Part shown: one piece after another, positions 1 through 10,402 of the stretch | Position numbering within the stretch: position 1 is the first letter of the stretch | How the letters are laid out: the number at the start of each line of letters is the position of its first letter | Notes under the pieces: model-generated | Databases searched by the model: none | Seen by the model: only the letters and a program-made list of their open reading frames with translations | What the model was told of the DNA's origin: nothing | Assembly: GCF_010093595.1 (NCBI RefSeq) | Contig: NW_022985440.1 | Location: 1,393,609 to 1,457,608, forward strand | Direction: 5' to 3' | DNA: 64,000 nt | Source: Mytilinidion resinicola | Lineage: Eukaryota > Ascomycota > Dothideomycetes > Mytilinidiales > Mytilinidiaceae | Translations under genes and position numbers: made by a program

Positions 1-477
1 TGAGTCCGATTCGTCATCTTGACCAGCTTCAGAATCAGCGTCTGAAAGATATCAGCTTTAGACAGAGCCAGTAATAAGGGTACGCGAAGCTGATGACGAT
101 ATTGTCGTTTCTTGGGGTTCGGAATCATCTATATCCTCCTCGCTTGCATTACTAGCCCCACTTAGCGAAGATACTTTGTCACCACCGGTAGTCCTTGGTA
201 TAGAAGTTGCTACACCCGATGGTGGACCTTGTTCATAATCATTTCTTGGCAGAGAAGCTTCCTGATTGCTTACACAGTCCGACAGCGACTGAGAACCATT
301 CGAGTCTCTTCCCAAATGTGTACCGATTGGACACACGGGCTCTACGAGTCCCTCTGGCGGAGAAGTCGCGTTGTTGGAAAGAATGGCCGGCGATCCACCA
401 GGCTGAAGAACATTCCTCGGGCCGTGAGAAATAGTATTCAGCTCAGTTGCCTCTGTTGCCGACCCGTCCTCCGGCAT
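1..477 (-). CDS. Partial acidic Ser/Thr-rich hypothetical protein
   Basis: I do not recognise this protein. An ATG at 477 (minus strand) opens a 139-codon frame that is low-complexity and rich in Ser, Thr, Glu and Asp. Read straight through, it stops at 58. A 42-nt intron (donor GTACCC at 83, acceptor TTTCAG at 42) would instead join it in frame to another acidic Asp/Glu/Ser stretch that runs off the left edge, so the gene is probably incomplete here. The start is uncertain: a possible acceptor (ACATTAG) lies just upstream of the ATG, so this could be an internal exon. There is no domain, signal peptide or membrane segment. The composition suggests a disordered tail or linker. Existence of the gene is only moderately supported. 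Confidence 0.35.
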
Positions 478-480
478 GTT

Positions 481-1020
481 CTAATGTAAGCAATATCAAA
501 ATGAACAGCAAACAGAATATGCAATAGAATTTATCATGCAGACATGAGAGTGCGCAAGGATCGGGGTGAGAAAAAGGAGGCCACACTTCAAGGCATCGCG
601 GACAGACATCATCGCGCTTATCGCGACGACACGTCGACAAAGCTGAAATCGGCCTTTCCAAAAATAACAAAATAGCAGACACTGCCACACAGGAATGAGG
701 TTCAAGGTAGGTCTAAATTTCATGCAGAGCCGCGATGACACTCTCCTACAGGAGGTGTCTACTGGACGATGAAAGCTTGCGAACCGCCCGGACCATGCTA
801 CCGCAGCACTGCACAGCGAGATCTTCTCACTGACTATTACAACTTGACCAAGTATTCCGCCATCTGCAGTTCCTTCTGCAAGCTTCATTAGCACGCAATA
901 GACGCAGTAGAATACGACGAGGTTGTATGTGCAGATTCCAGCGGAAACGGTTGGAGCACTCATCGGCTCAGCCCCCAAGCAGCGTAGGCCGTTTGTAGTC
1001 AAGCGCAATGCCGATCCTCA
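481..1020. other. Intergenic, no supported gene
   Basis: An open minus-strand frame (ATG at 963, ending at 496) is Cys-rich and unlike any family I know. It has no convincing splice structure, so I do not call it. Nothing else is seen before the tandem repeat that follows. Confidence 0.4.
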
Positions 1021-1153
1021 AGAACCTTTGCACGCTAGTCTGGGTGCTTCAACCTCGTTTCTCCACAATTGTCAAACTTAAGACCCTTTGCACGCTAGTC
1101 TGGGCGCTTCAACCTCATTTCTCCACAATTGTCAAACTTAAGAACCTTTGCAC
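1021..1153. repeat. 60-bp tandem duplication, 2.2 copies
   Basis: Bases 1021-1080 and 1081-1140 are the same 60-mer with three substitutions (positions 4, 25 and 37 of the unit). The first 13 bases of a third copy follow at 1141-1153. The unit begins AGAACCTTTGCACGCTAGTC. It ends 20 bp before the start codon of the Clr5-domain gene, so it lies in that gene's promoter or 5' leader. Confidence 0.95.
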
Positions 1154-1173
1154 CTAATTGTACTACATTACAT

Positions 1174-2436
1174 ATGCCATCTCATCTAGCAACCATTGAC
1201 TGTCGAGCGATGCAGGACACCCCTGTCAGCTCCCAAACCCCCAAGGAGTCGTCTCCACCCCGGAGCCCAGTCGCCATGAGGAGACGCCGGCCTCACACTC
1301 AAATAGCGTGGGCAAAGATACAACCGAGCCTCAAGTATTACTACATCGACTTGGACATGACTCTTCAAGACGCCATGCAAAAGATAGACAAAGAGCATAA
1401 CTTTTGTGCCACGTAAGTTATGCTTTCCTATGAAGCCGGGTGATGTCTAAGTATCCACAGTGAGCAGATGTACAAGAAGCGACTTAAAGCTTGGGGGCTT
1501 TCGAAACAGGTCAAAGCCGACGAGAAGGAGAAAGCCCTGGCAAAGATTCTCCACAATGAACCACTCATAAATGAATCTAACCCGATTCGTCATGACAAGC
1601 TCGTTCGATACGCAAAGTCTCGCGTTAAATCTGGGGCATTGGATAGCCATCACCTAAGCAGGATGATGAAGCGAGATGGACGTGATCATTACGAGCGGCA
1701 AACATTGCAACCTGGTGCTATCAGGCACCCTATTGTAACTGGTTTCTTCCACGCGGCAACCGAAGCTTCATCCGTACCACGCTCTCCAGCACTTCCAGAC
1801 CGATTTGCCGAATTGGACGTGTTCCTTCGGGCGATGCAAGCATTGATAGGGAGGGAGCGAGAGGAGTGGCTAACAGGGCGGCAAATTTCTCCAGATGCGA
1901 TATTTAGTGCACTAATAAAGGGCATGGCGTACTGGCGCAAGAACGCGTTTGCAGCAGCTCGGTGGTCATTCGGCCAGGCAGCTAAGAAGATGACGGAAGA
2001 CCTCCACGGTACCGTTGTTTCGGTATCACGGATAACGTACTGTATCAGCTCCATTCTATGGGGTTCTGAACGCGAGCTGGTACTTCAAAAATTTGCAGAG
2101 TTTATGGCCAATGCCGCCCTCGAAGTCCTGGGGCAAAGATGTCCGTTGACAATAGTATTACAACAACTGCAGCGAGAGCAAAGCATTGATACGCAGTTGA
2201 CGATATGGTCGTGCGCCCTAGATGATTATCAGATCTCAGAGCAAAACGTAGACCATTGGTGGAATATGGCGCAGCGTCGCTGGCGGTGGTGTCGGCGCAG
2301 TGGAAAGATGGATCTCGCAGCACGTTACTGCGGTGACGCTATGAGTGAAGCGCGTCGGATCAATAAACTGACGAGTAAGATGGAGTTGGAAGCACAAGAC
2401 GACCTTGAATCAATTTTGCTAGAAGCAAACATATAG
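1174..2436 (+). CDS. Clr5-domain protein
   Basis: Two exons, 1174-1412 and 1461-2436, joined across a 48-nt intron (GTAAGT...CCACAG), give 404 aa. Residues about 45-95 match the fungal Clr5 domain: an Ile-Gln-Pro segment, an acidic Asp-Met-Thr-Leu helix, then a basic Tyr-Lys-Lys-Arg-Leu-Lys followed by Trp-Gly-Leu. The intron falls inside this domain and splicing restores its conserved order, which supports the model. The rest of the protein is helical and unassigned. Clr5-domain proteins are an expanded fungal family; the S. pombe founder acts in heterochromatin silencing, but most filamentous-fungal members are uncharacterised, so a DNA-binding or regulatory role is inference. The ATG at 1174 is chosen as the first in frame. 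The protein shows no stop or frameshift. Confidence 0.8.
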
Positions 2437-2881
2437 CCACATGGACAAAGTCGGTCGGTACGTCTCAAATTGCCAGGACGTAGGAAGAATTCCGTAGCAG
2501 TACTTGGCCAAGAGGGTTTGCGACTTAAGCAGCGAAGCCGCATCTGATATTTTAGAGCTTCCTTATTGAGTTCAGCTCGAGTCTTCGGAAAGGCGATACC
2601 TGGCTAGCTATTACTCGTTTTCAACTCTGGCATGAAAGACGGCATTTTCCTTGCGCAGATATGAAGCAGTTCACACCACGTTCATTTCATCTAGTAATAA
2701 CTCCAGCAGAGAATCTTCGTTTTGAACCTTTGGAACTTTCCTTTTTTATAGTATGTTTTCACTTTAATATAGGCACACAAGGCTGGGTCCAAGCACACTA
2801 GTTTAATAACACGTCATACGCAAGCTGTAAAAGTTTGAGAGAAATATCGCAAATGATTACCGACGCCTACAAGAACATATC
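2437..2881. other. Convergent 3' flanks
   Basis: Gap between the tail-to-tail Clr5-domain and UNC93-like genes. It is AT-rich around 2690-2850, as expected for 3' UTRs and polyadenylation signals. No ORF or RNA gene is seen. Confidence 0.5.
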
Positions 2882-4550
2882 TCAAACTTTGTCCTGCTCC
2901 GGGGAGTCGTAAATGACTTTATGGCCGATGACGTCCTCGACAGTCTCGTCGGTGAATTTGAGGTCTTCCTCGAGCGGTACAGTGTCCTTAATCTTTAGCA
3001 ATATGACCGGGAGCGCAGTGACCAAGCTGCCGGCAAGCAGAATCCAGCATGAAGCGAACAGGCTCATATATGGCCTAGGGCTATCGAAGCCATCCAAATA
3101 CCAGATAACAGCTGCACCTGCAGACTGAATGCCCTTGTAGAAGCCTGCGAAATTGGCGAGCTTGCGACTGTTATTGGTGATAGCGCCCATAAACCTTACT
3201 AAGTAAGTAAACTCCGAATTGCCTTGCAGACTTAAAATTGCTTACCAGTACACGCACGTTTGCCATGCTGCGTCATAGAAGCCATAACAGATATACAAGA
3301 ACATCGGTCCGACATAGCCATCCGATGTCCAATCGTATACAAAGTGATCCATCAAGGCAGTATCCTCACGAGTGTACTTCCTCTGGAAAACATAACCTCC
3401 GCCCCAGACTGTAAAGGTAAGGACAAACATAACAACCCAAGCCACCTTTGCCCTCGTAGTCCTCCTAGTATTAGGAAAATCTAGTCCCATGCCGAAGATA
3501 AGAGCCCCAAACATCTGAGCAAGCCAAAAAAGTGTGTTGTTAAGTGCGCGAGTACGCGTGTTAAACTGCGTAAGATTGACGTCGTTGAACTGGTACGTGT
3601 AGAACCAGTTAGACGTGAAGAACATAGGAAAAAGGAGTATGATATAGGGATCACTCCAAATTGTCTCCCAAAGGCCAATAGTCTCTGTCTTCCACGTCGG
3701 GTGCTTCATTAGAATAACTCTAGACCCATCATAGCGCACGACGTGCTTAGCATCAACCAATGTCCAAGATAAGCAGGCTCCAAGAAACGTAATGCCTAAG
3801 AAGCCGACATAGATACTACTGCGAAGAGTAGCGTTGGCTGACATGTTAATGTTTAGGGCAAGTTCAACCTAGCGTCGGAATTAGTTTGCGGTATATAGCT
3901 ATATTTTGAATGACTTCAGCTTACCAGGCTTCCGATGACACAGCCCAAATTAAAGATTATCCAGAACCAGGAGATAAACCGGCCTTTGAGTTTCTCTGGT
4001 GGATACGACATCATAATCGCGCCTTGCGCAGACCAGAGAATGCCTGCACAGCATCCAAGCAACAAACCGGCGAAGACGTTGTAGCCGATCTCATGACTGA
4101 AGTTATAGTGTAGTAATGAACTAACGTAGACACAGTATCCAAGGCTACCGAATGAGACGGCGTTTTTGATACCTATGGTGTTGGTGACCGGGCCGGCGAA
4201 GAAACCGGCAACAGCAAAAGTAGCATAAATCGCAGAGTTTGAGGCGGAACTAGCATATGGGCTAAGTTGCTCTGAAGCACCAAAACCATTGAAAGCATTG
4301 TACATGCCTTCACGTAGTCAGTTAGCTGCAGAATGCTATTGTATTGCACAATCTTACCTGGACACAAGAAGCACACGAACGACACCAAGATCAACTGCGA
4401 CTTAGGTGAGGCATACCATGGAAGGGTAATGGGTCCGAGTTTCAAGCGTTTGTATTTCCATCCTGTGGGTATTGCGTCCTCCCTGTTTTTGACAGAATGA
4501 GCTGGCGATTGTATATTCGTGGTTATTAAACCTTTGCTAGCTTCCGCCAT
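2882..4550 (-). CDS. UNC93-like (DUF895) membrane transporter
   Basis: Four exons on the minus strand (4550-4358, 4307-3925, 3868-3246, 3194-2882) with introns of 50, 56 and 51 nt give 503 aa. All junctions are GT-AG and in phase. The first splice creates the family hallmark Cys-Pro-Gly-Met-Tyr-Asn-Ala-Phe-Asn-Gly near residue 63. The last one rebuilds Trp-Gln-Thr-Cys-Val-Tyr-Trp-Phe-Met-Gly-Ala. About ten to twelve hydrophobic helices run through the protein, with short basic loops (Pro-Pro-Glu-Lys-Leu-Lys-Gly-Arg). The fold is that of the UNC93/DUF895 branch of the major facilitator superfamily. Most fungal members have no known substrate, so function beyond a plasma- or endomembrane protein is not claimed. 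Length is normal for the family and no defect is seen. Confidence 0.88.
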
Positions 4551-5704
4551 AGGAGTATTGTGGTCGTGCCAGTACGTGTGAATGGAGTAACGGTGCAGTT
4601 GGTACTACTATAGCTCCCTATTGATGACGTGCAAATTTGTCAACACCGCTCTATCAACGATAATTTCGGTCGATATCGCTCGATAAACAAGAATGATGCT
4701 TCAAGGACACCGTTGAAACAACAACGAGCGGAAGATGCGAAAGCGAAATGAAGGCTGAGCTGATCAGCGGTTCGTACTATCTATAATTGCTGCCAAGTAT
4801 TCTCCCCTGCTCCGCCTCCCCTCTTCCGGAGGCGTCCGGCCTGGCGTATGCGAGAGTGCGGCGGATATGCGCGTTTCCTACCTTGCCGACAGTAATTTTC
4901 GACGTAGACACTACGGTCTAGCAGAATGCCTATTCGAATTTCATATCGTACAACTCCTTAGACTCTTGCGGGTCTTGCGGTTACAGTATCTAGGGTTTTG
5001 ATGAAAAATTGATGAGATATTATCGACTCTACGTTAAAGGATCTGTCAACATTCTCGAGGGTGGACTGCAACACCTCCTTGGGGCCAACGCATTATCAGC
5101 GCGTTGGAGAGGACTGAGTGGTCAACTGAGCAGCAGGTGAGATTTTAATTCTGTGGATCCGACGTTGGCGACATGATTGGCGACGGGGGCGGGTGAGTTC
5201 ATCGCCTCAGTTTTAGCTGCAGAGCGTGCGCACGACTACGGCTCGTCCTTGATTGGCTTGCACTGTGCCATGCATTGCCTTGCACCACCATCACACCCTT
5301 GGGAGATCATCTTTTTCCGATGCGAAAGCCTCGTCGAATCGTTGATAACGAATCCGGGAGAAGAATACTAGTGAGCACTCGCGGACGCAATCGAAGAGTG
5401 TGATAAAGGTGGATGAAAGTGTCGGAACAGCGCGACGCCTGTGTTGAAGTGTGACAGGCGATTGGAGGATGTGTTGACGTGCTGTATGTATGCTACAAGA
5501 CCATTTATTCGATTATTGATGTGAGGTGGCAGACTGGCGTACCTTTAGCCTTGTTTGCTAAATACTGCAGTGCCATTCCTTCCTTGCGCATCTTGTATCT
5601 GACCGCTTTATAAATAGCATCCTGCCCTGCGAAGCATTTTTTCATCTTCGCTCTCCTTTTCTACAGCTTTTCTATCCTGTAGCCGAACGGCGTCTTCTGA
5701 CGCG
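4551..5704. other. Divergent intergenic region
   Basis: 1.15 kb between two membrane-protein genes read in opposite directions. Short open frames (for example 5177-5371) lack family features and any homologous look. The region presumably holds both promoters. No RNA gene or repeat is seen. Confidence 0.5.
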
Positions 5705-7922
5705 ATGAAGCAACCCGACAGAGATGTCAGCGCCTCAGAGACAGAGATACTCTGTTCCAAATCAAACCGCAAGCGGACCGACAAGTGGACTCGAGGCTGG
5801 AGACCTGGCGTCCTCATCGTCGCATCTGCTAGCGCAGTGGTCACTTGCATAAATCTGATCTTATTGACCTGGACGAAAGTGAAGAAGCAGTCGGACAGCA
5901 CCATTTCGTCTAGCCAAGCCGTATTGTTCCAAGATAACTGTGCGACAGTCAACAAATGGAATACCGTGATTCATTTCTTTATAAACGCTTTCGGGACAAT
6001 ACTCTTGAGCGGCAGTAATTATTGCATGGTGAGATCTGTTGACCCTACCATCCGCGCGTTTTCTGGTTGTTAATCGGGCCAAGCAAATATTGTCAGCGCC
6101 AACGAGAACTGAGGTCGACAAGGCTCACGCGAGAGCAAAATGGCTCGACATTGGTGTGATGAGCCTTCGAAACCTCCCCCTCATCCCATTTTCAAGAGCG
6201 TTACTCTGGGTTCTTCTGTGCCTCTCCTCCATGTGCCTGCACATGAGGTAAATATTTGAGCTTTCCTTGGCCAAAACTGAACTGACTGTGCGTTCAGCTA
6301 CAACTCCGTCGTGTATTCCTCGACCCCGACAAATGAATACATTCGAGTACTGAGTCCTCAGAATTTTTCCAGTCTGGACCTTTCCAGTGTCGCACCAGAT
6401 CACGGGCTTGAAACGTGCAGCGGCTTTGACGTCCTATTAGTCTCGCAGCTCCAGGAAAAAGCGAACGCCGATCAATTGAAAAGGATGAAGAGCATAGATT
6501 GCTACAATATCTACAATTCTTCGATCGTTTCTCACTATGGCAACGTACTAGTAATACTCAACATGACTGGCGAGAAATTTTTCACATCCGGCTCGGTCTT
6601 TCCCGATGCCCCAAACGAATTCGAAAGCACCACTGAGGATCCAGACGAATCCAAAGACACCACCGATAAATGTAGCGGTCTTGAGGAGTGGGCAGCGAAT
6701 TCGTCCAGTCCTATTGACCACTCCACATCGACTATAAAGAATGAGTTGTTTCAGGACGGCGAGTGGATATACTCTTTGGGAAGTCCTGCACAACATTATC
6801 CGGTACTCTTCTGCTTGTCAGAATACCGTGATGACAATGAGGAAATATGTACGGTGCACGTTAGCGTCCCATTGCTACTAATAACGCTTGGTCTCACTTC
6901 CTTAAAAACGCTGTTTATGCTTGGCCTCCTTTTTCTTATTAAGGCACCCCCACTCCTAAGCACTGGCGACGCTGTGGCCTCTTTCCTCGACAGATCTGAC
7001 GAATGGTCGAAGAAGAGTAGCTTGTTGAGCAAGTCGATAGTCAAGAAGACGGAGAGTGTCAACCGTGGATGGCAGATACCACCTCAGAGATACAAATCAA
7101 AGCGTCTGCAATGGCAAAAGGTGACAAGTACACTTCGGCGAGCGTCTTTCCTCCTCTGGTAAGTTCTGAGTGTGCTAGAGTCTTCGTCCTCTGACAACAT
7201 ATAGGGTCGAAGGCGGCTTGATCGTGGCGATGACATATTCCGGGAAGACTACTTACATATCCGGCACCAACACCATCTCGAACAACAGCATCATTGCTAA
7301 TGTAGTTCGCTCCAACGCTCTTCAAATCTACGGTTCCGCGCTATTTTTCCTTTTCAACGGAATAATTACCAGCGTGGTCCTAGCTGATGAATGGAGCCGG
7401 TATGGAGTTCGCCGACGGGGTCTTCGCGTCTCAAGTAACCCTCAAGGCTCACAGCGCAGCACTTACTTCCTGTCCCTTCCATATCGATGGTCAGTGCCCC
7501 TTTTGGTTGTCTCTGGGCTCCTCCATTGGCTCCTCTCGCAATGCCTCTACTTCATCAGCGTGGAGGTTTGGGGTTACCAGTCCTCAGGCACCGATCTTAC
7601 CCGTGTAAGATTACCCAGCAAAGACTTTATCACAACAGGCATTTCAAAACGTCCTGTCTACGGCATAGTGGCGCTTTTTAGTTTCATGATTATTGCGATC
7701 AGCTTCGTTTTCACGAGATTTACGATTAGGTCGGAGATGCCGATTGCAGGAAGTTGTAGTGCTGCGATTGCCGCAGCCTGTCACCCCGGATTGTCGGAGC
7801 CTGATGACGCAAGCTCAAGGCCGCTATTATGGGGGGCTGTGGAGAAAGAAGGAGGGCTAGTCCATTGCTCGTTTTCCTGTCGTGCAGTGGGGAAGCCTGA
7901 CGATGGTCAGCTATGTGCGTAA
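5705..7922 (+). CDS. DUF6536-type multi-pass membrane protein
   Basis: Four exons (5705-6028, 6084-6247, 6298-7158, 7205-7922) with introns of 55, 50 and 46 nt give 688 aa. The splices assemble the DUF6536 signature: a Trp-Thr/Arg-Gly-Trp start with a first membrane helix, a Cys-Ala-Thr-Val segment, Ser-Asn-Tyr-Cys-Met-Gln, a His-Ala-Arg-Ala-Lys-Trp-Leu-Asp-Ile-Gly motif and Ser-Tyr-Asn-Ser-Val. A long extracytoplasmic-type domain with several Cys follows, then four or five more helices, and the conserved Gly-Ser-Cys-Ser-Ala-Ala-Ile-Ala-Ala-Ala-Cys-His-Pro near residue 620. This family is common in Pezizomycotina and has no established biochemical role; I infer a plasma-membrane or endomembrane location from the helices only. 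Ends match the family and there are no internal stops. Confidence 0.85.
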
Positions 7923-8289
7923 TCTCTTTTGTAACTTCTTAATAACGGAAACATAGCTTGTTATAAAGTTATATAGACTCGAAATCTTTAAAGCCTCTTT
8001 AATAACTGTTAGTTATGCCTTCCATAAATCTACAACGGACCGTGCTATCCGATACCTGGAGTTTACATCCAAAACCCTATAAGTTAATTTCCTTAATTTT
8101 ACCTTTATATTAGAATACTAATCTAAGTATAGAGTAAGCTAAACTTCTAGAACACTAGGTATCTCTTCGACCACTGACTATTAACGGCCACGTGCGCGAG
8201 AGGAACTTCATCTCCGCATATGCCTCTTTCTAGCTAGTTACCTACACCAACAAGCCAAGCCTCTATATACACCTGCCGAGTTTTGTCTT
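7923..8289. other. AT-rich intergenic stretch
   Basis: Bases about 7925-8160 are clearly richer in A+T than the flanking genes, with many TTAATA/TTATA words. No ORF is seen. It could be a RIP-eroded remnant or simply a 3' flank next to the decayed F-box gene. Confidence 0.4.
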
Positions 8290-9780
8290 GTGCACGCGAG
8301 GCCCCTCACCATTATAGCCGTGCCATCAACCCACGCCTCTGGAGATTCGCACTTGCTCCGCCTGCCCAACGAACTTCTTTCCGAGATCGCCAGTCTTGCC
8401 GTGGACGATGAAAGTCAAGACTGGTACAAGACCCCATGGTCTCTTGCTCTGGTGAGCAGACGGATTAGCGACTTAGCGTATCGTTTCCTCTACCGCGCCA
8501 TCTCTCTGCAACCTCATACTCTCGGAAGCCGGGTTCCTCTTTCCGAGTCCGCGAAGCTGCTCTCGCGATCACTCTCTGCCAATTCCACGCTCGCCCAGCT
8601 GTGTTTGCATATCAGAGTTCATATTAGTGCCTTTCCATTTTCTGAAGAGGATGATGATCACGTCTTGCAGATCACATATATACTGCGACGAGAAGCTGAG
8701 GCGAAGGAGACGCTACGCTAAGAGTATGATGCTGCCTCCACATTCTTAATCAAGCTCTCAAAGGTGCAATCCTTCGATCTTCGAGGAGAACTCTGGGGTA
8801 CTCCACACTTGTGGCTGAGTATGTAAGGTCCTCTAACATACACTAGGTTCCTCTGGTGTCATTGTTCCTGGAACTGTGTTGAAACACGGCTCAAGTCGCG
8901 TTTGAACACTCACTTAGGTCACCAGAGGACCTAGTATCTGTCTTCAACCTCCCTTCTTTATGAGAACCCGCTAGTGAAATTCCTCGACCTCGACTTTCCG
9001 GCCGTTCGGCGCTTGCAGCTTACAGGAGTCACTGATTACAGAATAGTCGGGGAGTACACAGTACTGACTAGATATCCAATCAAGAGAAAGGAACGTACAG
9101 CTATCTATACCAGCCTCTCACTGCGAAATTTCGGCTGCCGCCTTGAAAGTCTTACGTTCTTGCTCGCTTGGCCACAAGCCCTTGAGCAATTGGACTGCCA
9201 TTGTTCTCGCAATAAGTTCGCTCCCAACAATTTCGATCTCAATGACTTTTCAATAGCTCTTGAGCCCCATCGCCCGACGCTACAAAGCTTGGAGATCATA
9301 ATTGAGAACCCTGGTGGCCACCTCAACCTCACTACATACCCCATGCTACACCACCTCCATCTCTCGGCGCGCCTACCATACCGCACACAGCAAGATCTCG
9401 GCGACCAAGCGTCATCTCTGGCAGCGCCTGCGCTGAGCAACTTCATCTGGGACTTCAGTCACAAACTCAAATCCTCTCGTCCGAACTTGTTAAGCTTTAG
9501 AAAAGCTAATGCGGACGCCCTTTGAGAGTTCATGGATACAATACTCGCATGCGGATCTCCGCTTAAGCGAGTTCATGTTGAGTTCCGTCCAATTCCACAG
9601 TTCGTCTCCTCCGATCTCCAAAACGCTTTACGCACGGTGAAGTATCCTTGGGACTGGTTGGACGAATTGGCACGCGATTTCGAGCCGCTTGGGGTGATTC
9701 TCACATACCCACAGCCGCCTTGTGTTACAAGGGAGGCATTTGCGGGCTTGGTACATTTGCAAAAGATTTATGAGATTTAA
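8290..9780 (+). pseudogene. Decayed F-box/LRR-type gene
   Basis: One plus-strand reading frame carries an F-box near its start (Leu-Arg-Leu-Pro-Asn-Glu-Leu-Leu-Ser-Glu-Ile, then Leu-Val-Ser-Arg-Arg) and continues with the leucine-rich C-terminal pattern of fungal F-box proteins, but it is broken several times. No in-frame ATG precedes the F-box. There is an in-frame TAA at 8719, after which protein-like sequence continues in the same frame to a TAA near 8823. A block of about 94 bp with inverted ends (8842-8935) interrupts the region. The frame resumes about 8935-9522, meets TGA at 9523, and runs on in frame to 9780. F-box proteins of this type are predicted substrate adaptors of SCF ubiquitin ligases. 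An unrecognised intron could remove some of these stops, but not the TGA at 9523 without deleting conserved-looking sequence. Confidence 0.7.
8842..8935. repeat. Hairpin element with 16-17 bp inverted ends
   Basis: The left arm ACTAGGTTCCTCTGGTG (8842-8858) and right arm CACCAGAGGACCTAGT (8920-8935) are complementary apart from one extra T. The interior contains a further imperfect palindrome (GTGTTGAAACAC...GTTTGAACAC). The 94-bp block lies inside the decayed F-box gene, so it may be a small non-autonomous element or solo hairpin. I see no clear target-site duplication. Confidence 0.6.
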
Positions 9781-9973
9781 GGTTGAGAAGCCATCGCGAT
9801 TCGAACACCGTTTGAAGAGCTTCATAGAGCTTTTGGCAATCCAAAAAGGGTTCGGATCTATTCTTTTGACCTGCTCGAACCCTCAGGCTACCTCAGACGG
9901 TAGTAGAGAGGTGTACACAGACAGGCTTTGTCACTACTTTCGAAGCACCACAAGCGGCGTTGGAAAGGGTTAA

Positions 9974-10402
9974 GGAAATTTTAGTCTGAGTACTGTATCT
10001 GCAATATAGCAGCCCAGCCATAGCGATATGCGGAGCATGGGAAAGGTGGCACAATAGCTCTCATGTGTGCACCTGTTTGCCACTGCTTGAGTTGTCTCAA
10101 TGTATTTTCAGGAAGATAAAAGCTCTTCGCCTTGGGCTATGTGGAAACTTGTTGAAGCACTTCTTGTAGTGACAGACAGGTGTACACATGGGCAGAGTAC
10201 TTGATGATTGTGCCACTTTTTTCATGCCCAGAGTGAGCGACAAGCTATAAGACTGTGCACACTCGTCTGCCGCTGCTAGGGTTGCCCCCATAGTCTCTCC
10301 AATATATAGGCGCAATGTCGAGTTTCTTGTAACAGGAACCTAAGGCCCTATTCTCTTGTCACTGTTTCTCTCGGCTTGCTAGCTTGACCCTCCCTTACTG
10401 AC
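9974..10402. other. Intergenic holding an inverted-repeat element
   Basis: Between the F-box relic and the SDR gene. It contains the inverted repeat reported separately at 10046-10219; no coding sequence is supported. Confidence 0.5.
10046..10219. repeat. Diverged inverted repeat, ~170 bp
   Basis: The left arm (about 10046-10086) and the reverse complement of the right arm (about 10167-10219) share the blocks GTGGCACAAT, CATGTGTGCACCTGT (right arm CATGTGTACACCTGT) and a closing TGCCACT/TGTCACT. They differ by substitutions and a ~10-base insertion in the right arm. A central spacer of about 80 bp separates them. This is the structure of a small MITE-like or foldback element. No open reading frame lies inside. 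Confidence 0.65.

Noticed and set aside
496..963. Cys-rich minus-strand frame from ATG 963
   Set aside because: Odd composition, no family resemblance and no supported splice to the neighbouring frame at 477.
5177..5371. 64-codon open frame in the 4.5-5.7 kb gap
   Set aside because: No domain, no signal peptide, low-information sequence; expected by chance in 1.1 kb.
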